Source of the DNA: Odontocerum albicorne
Taxonomy: Eukaryota > Arthropoda > Insecta > Trichoptera > Odontoceridae
Assembly (NCBI GenBank): GCA_949825065.1
Contig: OX463847.1
Coordinates: 41,140,831 to 41,204,830 of the forward strand
DNA length: 64,000 nt
Reading direction: 5' to 3'
The position numbers were made by a program, and so were the translations under genes. Shown one piece after another: positions 56,263 through 64,000 of this stretch (within the stretch, counting starts at the first letter, position 1; every line of letters starts with the position of its first letter). The notes beneath the pieces were generated by a model that did not search any database, was not told the DNA's origin, and saw only the letters and a list, made by a program, of their open reading frames with translations.

Positions 56263-57389
56263 TAATATATAGGAAAAGGTTTAATGGCTTTATAAGATAT
56301 TTTTTATCTCCTCAGACACTAATTTTTTTCTTCTCAGAGACACTTCAAAATCTGTTACCATTGTTATTCGTACAATGCCTTCAATAAGTTAAAAGTGTAG
56401 GTATCATTCTTTCATCATCGTCAGAAATGTTGAGAAGTACTGTTTTGGCTATTGGTGGCTATGGAATCAGCATTCCATCACACGCCCGCATTTAGTTAGG
56501 AATAAAATTTCTTTTGATTAAAATTACCGCACCATATGTGCTCCGTTAGAAAAGTACTCGATGTGCGAGTCACATGTACTAGTAATTCAACGATAAGAGC
56601 GCATTTTTTTATATATTTTTTCTCAATTTATGTACAGGATGATTTGTTTATACAATTTTATACGTTTTTATTGTCTTATAATTCTACTGTACATTGTGAG
56701 TTCACACCATTTTTTTGCGTTGTATTATGTCATACATTTTCACTGTAAACTGTGGGATAAAACAATATGTTTAACGTTTCCACTTTTCACTGAATCCAAA
56801 CATTTATTTGCTTCATATTGTGTCTAACTTTTCTACTGTTCACTATGAGTTGATTTTTTTTTGCATTGTTAAGGCAAACATTTACACTAAACATTGTAAG
56901 TTCAACATATTTACTTTGTATTATGTCTTTCATTTTCAGTTTACACAATACAAAATGTTGGGCTTCTTACCACATGGCTATTTCTTCAGACCGACCAGAA
57001 ATATGAAAAGGGGTTATATGAAAACAACGACTTTATTTAGTTTCAGCACATAGAGTCCATGCAACACTCAATTGCATTAATGTTCCTTCTATCGCATTTA
57101 TCTTCCTTATTTCTAATGCATTTACCTTAAATTCACGCTTATTTTTACCACGCCCAAATTTCGCTTGCGTATTCGTATGTTGGGACTAAGATTTCATCAT
57201 GAACCGCCAACTTTTTTTCTCTTGAAATTCATGAGGTTATTTCATGTAGATTAATCTAAAATTTTAATATATTTATGTGGAAAGTGGGCCGATTGGAAGT
57301 ACCATATTTGAAATGTAATAATACACAGAAAGGTATCAAGGATATCTTGGAGGACTTTGAGAGTAACTCCAATGACATTACAAAAATCA
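56263..57389. other. AT-rich intergenic DNA, nothing recognised
   Basis: Three short overlapping frames (56536, 56630, 56808) share repeated words such as ATTTTCACTGTAAACTGTGG and CTACTGTTCACTATGAGTTG at about 60-85-bp spacing, suggesting a very degraded tandem repeat at about 56680-56960. Confidence 0.4.
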
Positions 57390-57700
57390 CCGTCTGAAGA
57401 GGTTAGGGATGAATGTGAACTTAAGGCTGATGAAGCAACCTAAAGAAAAAGCACTTTGAGACTGTTTGGTCATGTGGAACGAATGAACGAAGAAATGCTA
57501 AGAAATCAAATATATAGCACAAATATGAATGGTAGAGGAAGACCAATGATTGTATGAATGAATCAAGTGTGAGATATTTTGAATGAATGAAACGTAGAAA
57601 GTGAGGGAAATCGTAGGAGTTGGATGAACTGTATGGTTGTGGAACAGGTGAAGGATATTAATTTAAATAGGAAAGTCTGGCAGCATGTCCTATGTGCCTA
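57390..57700 (+). pseudogene. RTE-E: RT C-terminal tail
   Basis: VRDECELKADE-like start (GGGATGAATGTGAACTTAAG), then LRLFGHVERMNEEMLRNQIY, a GRGRPMIV-like stretch, VESEGNRRSWMNCMVVEQVK and NRKVWQHVLCAYAD. Order as in other RTE-E tails, broken by stops. The frame at 57624 runs on into the LINE-J3 shadow. Confidence 0.7.
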
Positions 57701-57774
57701 TGCTGACATAGAAATTTGTGATAGTATGTATGTGTGTTACAAGATGAGGAATATGATCATCTACACCCCATTTT

Positions 57775-58590
57775 TTAAATATTTTTTTTATCCACTTTGC
57801 ACGTATTTCTCCTGTTACACAAAGAGGCTTCTAGCGTTAGCTTATACGTTAGGAATAATATCAGCCAGGATTCTTCTCATACTGCTAGGCGGTACCGAGA
57901 ATATATCAACAGTGTCATTCAGTTGGTTCAATATCTCTATACCACGCGTGACTGAGTGTTCAGCCATGATATTCGTCCTGTAAGTTGGTATGTAGAACAG
58001 AGCGTGATTCCTTGCACGGCTATATTTATTAGGTACATATTAACTTAGTGTTTCTAGAATCGCGGGACAGTTAAAGCAACCTTGAAAAACCTTTATTAGG
58101 AATATCGCAATGGATTCTTGCCTTCTTGTTTCGAGGCTTCTATAGTTACACACCGTGAGAAGTTCGACATGGTGAGCATATTTTAGATAATCGCCCTTTG
58201 TTCTGTACCATAAATATCTGAGGATTTTTTTTTGTATTTGTTCTATGTTGTTTTTATATTTGAGCTGATGAGGATCCCTAACTGTAGATGTATATTCTAA
58301 TTTGGTTCTAATTAGATAATTATATAAGTTTCGAAGGATATCGGTACTGCTAAATTCTGTTGATATTCTCATTATAAAACCGAGTAGTTTGTGACAGTCC
58401 GATATCAAACGTGAGACATGATTAACGAACGTCATTATTAAGAGGAGGTATGATAATCGAAAGGGTGTCGGAAGAAGACAAAGGTCTTGGCGTTGTAATA
58501 TCAATACCTTAACAGCAGTTTGATGTGCTGGGAACTGATATGCCTTATTCAAGATACAGAGGTTTTTGTTCTGGTGATCGGTGACCCGAT
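57775..58590 (-). pseudogene. LINE-J3: longest copy of RT C-terminus
   Basis: The minus-strand frame 58597-58040 contains NHVSRLISDCHKLLGFIMRI, then LRNLYNYLIRTKLEYTSTV, then KNNIEQIQKKILRYLWYRTK, then NYRSLETRRQESIAIFLIK. After a frame change near 58030 the C-terminus continues to 57845 (YIPTYRTNIMAEHSVTRG, RRILADIIPNV), then the UTR GAAATACGTGCAAAGTGGAT. The N-terminal ~60 codons of the open frame look unrelated. Family features as for the copy at 10448. The plus-strand frame at 57624-57983 is a shadow over this copy. Confidence 0.8.
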
Positions 58591-58889
58591 ATTCCACTAA
58601 AAGTGGGTAAACCTTTCATCACAGTTTGAGAAACGTAGTTGTATTCAGTTCACGCAAGGCTCGAATTAAACGGTGGAAAAAATATATAGCAAATGAAGCT
58701 GAGAACGCGATCGGGTTACTAATCTATTTCAGATTTGTAAGAGATTAGCAGGATTGGGTCAGATTTTTTTAATATATACTATACACGTGTGTAAATAAAT
58801 CATTTATAAAAAAATTACTTGTATTCAATTTGTCAATAGACGAATTTCGTTAATAAACATATCTAGCCATGTATCTTACGGGCTCTTGT
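58591..58889. other. Intergenic DNA, nothing recognised
   Basis: Short gap between LINE-J3 and RTE-A. Confidence 0.4.
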
Positions 58890-59270
58890 TCTCAGTGTCA
58901 TGTCAGGTCCCCCCAACGTTGAATATCACTTGAGAGTAGATATCTTTGTCCCCGGTAACCCGAAAAAGATCTCCAAAGCCCCTTATGCCAGTCCAATCAC
59001 GTATATTGCGGAGCCAGGAAATTTGCCACCTGCCAACACCTCTTCGGCCTTCTATTTTGCCTTGGATGATCAGGTGCAGTCATTTGTACTTTACTCGTCT
59101 AAGTACATGACCAAAGTAGGACACCTTTCGGATTTTAATATTAGTCAGCAACTCTCTATCAGCTCTGGCTCTTTGAATAACCCTTGTGTTGCTGACCATA
59201 TCCGTCCAGCGTATCCTTAGCATTCTCCTGTGCATCCACATTTCGAATGCTTCCAGTCGGTTCATACTAC
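58890..59270 (-). pseudogene. RTE-A: RT C-terminal tail and 3' end
   Basis: The minus-strand frame 59265-59080 reads MNRLEAFEMWMHRRMLRIR, then RADRELLTNIKIRKVSYFGH and VLRRVKYK. After a frame break it continues through the GRRGVGRWQISWLRNIRDW-like part to NVGGT and TGACATGACACTG. It corresponds to 39775-40160 and begins at the same Met as that copy's MNRLEAFEMW. Confidence 0.8.
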
Positions 59271-59344
59271 TTAATTACGGATTATACAATGAAAACAGAT
59301 CTCCATACTTTTTATCCAATCAAACAACTTTCATCCCATCTACA

Positions 59345-59560
59345 TTTTATTACACTTTCGTTGTATATAGTATAACCAGGCGTGTTTATTGCCATGTTAC
59401 AAAATTTTCCTACCAATTAGAAAGAATTTAAAGACGATTTGAGTAAAAAAACCATACTGGAATCCTTTTAAGAGTCTGGGTTCTAACGATAATCGATTTC
59501 GCAACCTCCGTGTTGGATGGAAGACAGGCATCTTATTAACTGGTTCACGGAGGTGTATTT
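59345..59560 (-). mobile_element. S1 SINE, nearly full length
   Basis: Reverse complement: CACCTCCGTGAACCAGTTAA head, GATGCCTGTCTTCCATCC, ATCGATTATCGTTAGAACCC at the B-box position, GGATTCCAGTATGGTTTTTT, then CTTTCTAATTGGTAGGAAAA and CAATAAACACGCCTGGTTAT, ending ACAACGAAAGTGTAATA. Confidence 0.8.
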
Positions 59561-59589
59561 TAATGTTCGTACTTGTCACATTATCATCA

Positions 59590-59885
59590 TCATCTTTATT
59601 ATCATAACCACCATTACGCTATGTCCCTTTTGTAGTATACTGAGAGAGGAGATCTCCCTATTTGCTATCCACGCACGCAACTTTCCTTCCTTATACATTC
59701 ATACACAATATTCTAGTATTCATAGACACGTAAAGAAAGCAAAATTATTATATCCTGGCATACATCTTATGCTTCTGTCACGTTCATACACATTCTCATA
59801 CTAACTGGTTTTAAAATCTAGTCCACTTAATCCAGCCACGTTTTCTGTTGTTTACCTTTTTACATGCATATCTGGCATTTCTAGC
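59590..59885 (-). pseudogene. RTE-E tail, heavily decayed
   Basis: The minus strand includes KRKTWLD*VD*ILKP-like codons, then ECVRSIRCMPGYNNFA-like and RKESCVRG*Q pieces. It aligns with the RTE-E copy at 3770-4165, the closest relative (both have GAAAACGTGGCTGGA). Confidence 0.5.
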
Positions 59886-60126
59886 TTTTATACTAGCTTG
59901 ATGTTTAATATTATCAAAACTTTTACCATTATTTTCGTCTCATTCAAATTCAATGTTATTTATTATTTATGACTAAGTTAATATCTGCCTTAAGGTTTCG
60001 CAAAACAAAATCTTAATAAAAAATACATTAAAAATTCAATTTCATTTTTCAGCCGTAACATATTTTCATAAGTGATACGTATATCTTTTCAGAGCGGTCT
60101 CTGACCCCGTAATCGAGTATTTCGTA

Positions 60127-60226
60127 TTGAATTATACTTTCGTTGTATACAGTACAACCTGGCGGGTTTATTACCATGTGGCAATTTCTTTCAACGAACT
60201 AGAAGTATTTTTAGAGGTTTTCAGAG
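60127..60226 (-). mobile_element. S1 SINE tail fragment
   Basis: Reverse complement: ATACTTCTAGTTCGTTGAAA, GAAATTGCCACATGGTAATA, AACCCGCCAGGTTGTACTGT, ACAACGAAAGTATAA. It is a good sample of the LINE-J1-like tail. Confidence 0.8.
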
Positions 60227-60523
60227 CCTTGAGGAGGAGAGTCTGCTTGCTCTCTTAACGACGATGTATAAATGATCATTTTTTTATTAAAATAATAGTG
60301 CGAGACTGCAGGATATATTATATTTCGGTGCGAGAGTTGTAACATAGAACTGACTATTATCCAGATGGCATCGATTGGGTAATGACTATGCTGTAATCTC
60401 GGACATATTTGGTGACAGTCTAAATGTATTAAAAATTCTCTAAGAGAACATTTTTGTTTGTCTGAAACATAAATCCGACGACTTTGTTTCAATCAAACTT
60501 TTCGAGATATCCATAAATACAGG
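60227..60523. other. Intergenic DNA, nothing recognised
   Basis: The 93-codon minus-strand frame at 60211 overlaps the SINE and has no motif. Confidence 0.4.
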
Positions 60524-61799
60524 GTGAGCCGCACATCTGTTAAGAATTGTCCGCACACATGTTTCTATCTTCCGCATACATCTCAAAGAAAGGAACTTGT
60601 AACCATATTTTGTTTTGCGCAATTATATATTTTATTTGATATTTGGGTTCGCCCTATATTGGTGGGGTGTATTTTGGCCGAGGGGATGCTATTAGATGAG
60701 CCCAGACCTTTTGACAGCTTCTGTGTTTGATGTACTGTCTGCAATTTATGTGTTTTAGAAGTGTTATTCAGGTGTGATCTTGTACATACTATGTTGCTGT
60801 CAATAAACCTAATATTTTTTTTTATATTTCATGATGGGTTCTCAGGTTCCTTTCTTTGAGATGTGTGCGGAACATGGAAACACCATATAACGTCATGCGC
60901 CGTAAGGAAAGAATAGTGTAGAAGGATGACCATGATTTTTTATTTATTATATATTCAGATTATTTAGTTTATTTATTTATTATTCATTTAAAAATACAGA
61001 AGTGGATTTTTTTGTGTAGAAGTAATATTTGTTTATTGATAGAGAAAAAGAAAGTGTCATTTGAATTCCATAGATTTCAGAACCTCCCTCAGTTTCGTGT
61101 CGCCACCGGAAAAAAATATTGATTCCCGTAAAATAGGTAATAATGTTGGAAAAATGTAATTTATGATTTCTTGGTGCATTATATTGACTACTTAGTTTTA
61201 TCTATGCATGAATATGCATATTTGCGCACTTCTCTCTTTTTTTCTTGCACATATAAGTTGATGGGCCGCACACACAATGAAAAAATTAGAGGGGACGTTG
61301 CTGCGCAGACTGTCATCCTCGCCATAGCAGTGTGCGCAGTAGTCATACCTCCTGATTATTTTCAACCGTTGGGCGTAATTTTTTTTCGAACATTGTCCTA
61401 TACAGGACCCCGTTGATTATTTTTGGTTGACCTTCCTCATTTTCAAAGAAATAGGGACCGATAACTCTTTCAGCCATAACACCGCACCAAACAAGTGCGT
61501 TTTTGGGGATGCAATTGATGCTGATGTAATTCCCTGGGATTCTCAGTACCCCAAAATCTGCAGTTTTGTTTGTTGATGTACCCGTTTAAATGAAAATGGA
61601 CCTCATCACTCATTATCAAGTTGTTCAAAAAGTTTTTTTTATCTCTGGCTAGGTGTTGAAATCAAATGGCGTACTGCAGACACTGCTGAGTATCTTGGGG
61701 TAGTCAAGTTCTATAACATGTAAAAAAGAAGACAAAAAAAATTAAAATTAACAAGTTATGACTTTTTCAAACCCTTCAGTCTTTCAGTGGCCACCCTAT
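60524..61799 (-). pseudogene. Decayed IS630/Tc1-type DNA transposon
   Basis: The right end read inwards is TAGGGTGGCCACTGAAAGAC next to TA; the left TACAGGGTGAGCCGCACATC at 60524-60543 may be its partner or belong to another element. On the minus strand, about 61640-61430 encodes LIMSDEVHFHLNGYINKQNC, RFWGTENPRELHQ, then, frame-shifted, VWCGVMAERVIGPYFFENEE: the first catalytic Asp region (MSDExHF) of a DDE transposase. The remaining domains are lost or replaced by dispersed repeat X. Confidence 0.65.
60838..61305 (+). repeat. Dispersed repeat X, copy 2
   Basis: Matches 34848-35165 in two blocks (60838-60913 and about 61148-61295), with an unrelated AT-rich spacer of about 230 bp between them. 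The start of block one also appears inverted at about 60551-60601 (TCTCAAAGAAAGGAAC), so the unit may have inverted ends. Confidence 0.7.
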
Positions 61800-62540
61800 A
61801 TAATATTGTATGTTGAAGTTTCGATATGCGTTTTTTTGTGTATTGGGGTGGATTGATTGTGTATATGCATATTTTTGTTATTTTTTCTTTCTTTTTGTAT
61901 ATTAGAGGGTCTTTGATTACCCGAGCCTTGACCTGTCTCAAGTTTGTGTGGCAGGTGATATGCATGTGCCTATTGCTTTTCGATATTTTTTTTGTATATA
62001 ATTCATGTTACTCATTTATAATTTTTGTGACAAGTTGTATTTATATTGACGCGCACTCAAAATTCTAATTTGTGTATTACTCTGGTAACCTTTTTAAATG
62101 GTCGATTAAAGAACAAATTAAAATAAGATAAAACAATTAAAATCACTAAACTTTTGGTAATAATTGAAATACTAAGGAAGATTTTGTTTAGTATATTAAG
62201 TTTCTTCACACCGTCTTTGTATCCAATCCCATCGATGCCTGTAGGAATGCCAAATAAATAAAAGTAGTGAGCCTGTGATCTTCGGGGCTGGAGTTTATTT
62301 ATAGTCCAGGTAGCCGGTTTGATGGGCAGCGAGGAAGGCCAAGCAAAAAAAGGAAAATCTGCATCGGGTCAAAGCACTGATAAACTTATTCGCATCACTA
62401 TGCAGATGTCTCGAGATGGTTTCGAGCTAGGGGAATTTGAAAAATTCAAGGCGTCGTCAAATAAGGATAGGTTAATTTGTAAAAATGTTGATTGCATGTT
62501 TTAAAAACAATGAAACTCTTATTTATTTACAGTAATATGT
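61800..62540. other. Intergenic DNA, nothing recognised
   Basis: A 61-codon frame at 62319-62504 lies in a slightly GC-richer stretch (start AGCGAGGAAGGCCAAGC) with a Lys/Ser-rich product and no recognised domain. A small exon cannot be excluded, but nothing supports it. Confidence 0.35.
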
Positions 62541-62760
62541 ATTATATTACACTTTCGTTGTATACAGTATAACCTAGTGAGTTTATTGTCATATGGCAAT
62601 CTTTTCCCACCTACCAGAAATATATATTAAAGAACACTTAAGTAAATATCAGACTTAAATATATTTTTTTTAATCTGCGTTCTAATGGGAATGGAACCTG
62701 CAACCCCCGGGCTGAAAGACAAATGTCTTACTAACTTGGCCACAGAGGTCGTCACCGAAG
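62541..62760 (-). mobile_element. S1 SINE, full length
   Basis: Reverse complement has every family block: GACGACCTCTGTGGCCAAGT head, TAAGACATTTGTCTTTCAGC, GGTTCCATTCCCATTAGAAC, a T-rich joint, TATTTCTGGTAGGTGGG, AAGATTGCCATATGACAATA, AACTCACTAGGTTATACTGT, and ACAACGAAAGTGTAATATAA. Confidence 0.85.
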
Positions 62761-63129
62761 TCATTTTATACTTCATTTAACATTTTTTTCGAGATGGTTT
62801 GACTACGTAGAAAAGAAGAATTGCAAGATTTTACTATTACCTATATTCGAGTGATATAGAAAGTGGAAAAGGTTGTTTTTGTTTTTCAGGATCATGCCGT
62901 TGTCTCTCCTTCACTTACCCTGTCTATAAAAATCAATGAAGATTCCTTACAATGCGATCGTACATTCGTAAGAAATGTTGATGTAGTCATACTTGGATGA
63001 AATGGTTTGATTATGTAGTCATATTTTGATGAATATACTTTCCTGGCACCACACTGGAGTGTGGAAAGGATAGAGATAACACCGACCAAGTAATAATTTG
63101 TTGGATCAAGTGATTTTTATAATATTTTA
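62761..63129. other. Intergenic DNA, nothing recognised
   Basis: Some plus-strand sequence (TTTCGAGATGGTTTGACTAC at about 62788) resembles the LRWFDYVEK position of an RTE-E tail and may be its 5' continuation, too decayed to call. Confidence 0.35.
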
Positions 63130-63290
63130 AAAGTAAGAAACGTAAAAAATCTGAGATATCGTAGGAGTTGTTTAAGAAGGTGCATGGATGTAGAAAAGGC
63201 GAAATATGTGTGTCGTGATGGAAAACGCAAGCCCTTTCTCCTCTCTACCGATATCGACAGGGAAACGGCCTGAAGATATGTTTGTAATAT
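63130..63290 (+). pseudogene. RTE-E tail remnant
   Basis: RNVKNLRYRRSCLRRCMDVE, then KAKYVCRDGKRKPFLLSTD and a stop, parallel to the RCMDVEEAKEVCRDRKVWRS ending of the family. Confidence 0.65.
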
Positions 63291-63329
63291 GACCAATCTC
63301 TTTTTTATGACTGGTGGTTTATGATTTTA

Positions 63330-63590
63330 TCTTCTTCTTCTTCTTAGACTTTCTATAGACTCAAGAGTCTGTTACTGCAGGATTGTCCTCCTGTGATGCT
63401 GAGTTCCAGCTATCTCTCCATCGTTTCGGGGGTCTCCCTGGTGGACGCCGTCCATCCGGCACCCCATGCAGAGCTATGCATGGAATTCTTGTGGAATTCA
63501 TTCTCTGTACATGTTGGTACCAGTATCGTCGACGCTGTCATCCCCATCTGACCACATCTTGGACCTCCCAGATATCTCGGATTGTATATG
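63330..63590 (-). pseudogene. RTE-C: last ~70 codons and 3' end
   Basis: Near-identical to 52130-52370 in the same orientation. The minus strand encodes VRDLGGPRCGQMGMTASTIL, then the ALHGVPDGRRPPGRPPKRW region with RSWNSASQED. It ends in an AAGAAGAAGAAG tail at 63332-63344. High similarity to the other copy suggests a recent common source. Confidence 0.8.
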
Positions 63591-64000
63591 ATTTTATGGA
63601 TTAAAAAATCCCATGCATTTTTCCAAATATTATGTAAATTTTTGTAGAGTATGCTTAAATAGTTATTTATTGATTTCACAGATAATTCATACCTCAAAGT
63701 AACATTGTTTAAATTAACATATTTTACATTGTTTAAATTAACATATTGAAAGAAAAAAATATTAATTTTAGGCAAAAAAATCATCTTCCGTAGGGTAAAA
63801 CCTCGCGATTCTCAGCGTTGTCAAGTCAGTACAATACACGTTCAGATATCATATGGTCTACCCTCCCTGAATGCACTGAAACTTAAATATACTATAATGT
63901 GTCAGTAATTTGAGTCTTTTTTTATATCAGGTAGCCGACTTGGCCTGATCTCAAGTCAAGCGGAGAGGAAAGTATTCGTCAGGGGTACAGAACATGTAGC
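63591..64000. other. Intergenic DNA, nothing recognised
   Basis: A short tandem duplication (ACATTGTTTAAATTAACATA, two copies) lies at about 63702-63745. Confidence 0.4.

Noticed and set aside
57624..57983. 119-codon plus-strand frame as a gene with a hydrophobic C-terminus
   Set aside because: Its second half is the antisense shadow of the LINE-J3 C-terminus; the same shadow occurs at 10633-10899 on the minus strand.

Overview
This window looks like repeat-dense intergenic DNA from an insect (or other arthropod) nuclear genome. It is strongly AT-rich, has no bacterial-type gene packing, and is filled with 5'-truncated non-LTR retrotransposon ends, tRNA-derived SINEs, mariner/Tc1, pogo, hAT-like and TTAA-flanked elements, and Penelope-like fragments. 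I cannot place the order; Lepidoptera is a weak guess from the overall element mix. I found no host protein-coding gene, rRNA, tRNA or CRISPR array that I would defend, and no intact transposase or reverse transcriptase. Almost every coding-looking stretch is a decayed transposon fragment. All calls were made by eye, without database searches. For convenience I use local labels: LINE-J1/J2/J3 (CR1/jockey-like RT ends), RTE-A to RTE-F (RTE-like RT ends), S1/S2 (SINEs), PLE (Penelope-like).

1-10 kb: AT-rich DNA, a 1.6-kb microsatellite block built on TA and GTATAT repeats, a 215-225-bp dispersed repeat present twice, an RTE-E fragment and a TTAA-flanked nonautonomous element. 10-19 kb: a hAT-like element with a LINE-J3 tail nested inside, a mariner copy with a Penelope-like fragment nested inside and an internal inversion, a second truncated mariner, and several RTE ends. 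19-25 kb: a LINE-J1 copy, a Penelope-like inverted pair running directly into a ten-copy 87-bp array, and two TTAA-flanked elements.

25-38 kb: SINEs, four minisatellites, several MITE-like elements with terminal inverted repeats, two more Penelope-like inverted pairs, and an internally deleted Tc1/mariner-type element. 38-50 kb: RTE ends, MITEs, an isolated GC-rich island near 43.2 kb, a second copy of the first TTAA element, a LINE-J1 copy interrupted by a piggyBac-like MITE, and a nearly pure A/T block. 50-64 kb: a Penelope-like pair, a pogo/Tigger fragment, LINE ends of most families, more SINEs and a DDE-transposase relic.

The most informative relationships are nested or paired. The MITE at 46277-46521 sits at a TTAA that is single and unoccupied in the related LINE-J1 copy at 19.9-20.8 kb. 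The S1 SINE shares its 3' tail with LINE-J1, which suggests its mobilising partner. Several Penelope-like 3' ends are arranged tail-out as inverted pairs with similar inner junctions. I do not see a new multi-gene system here.
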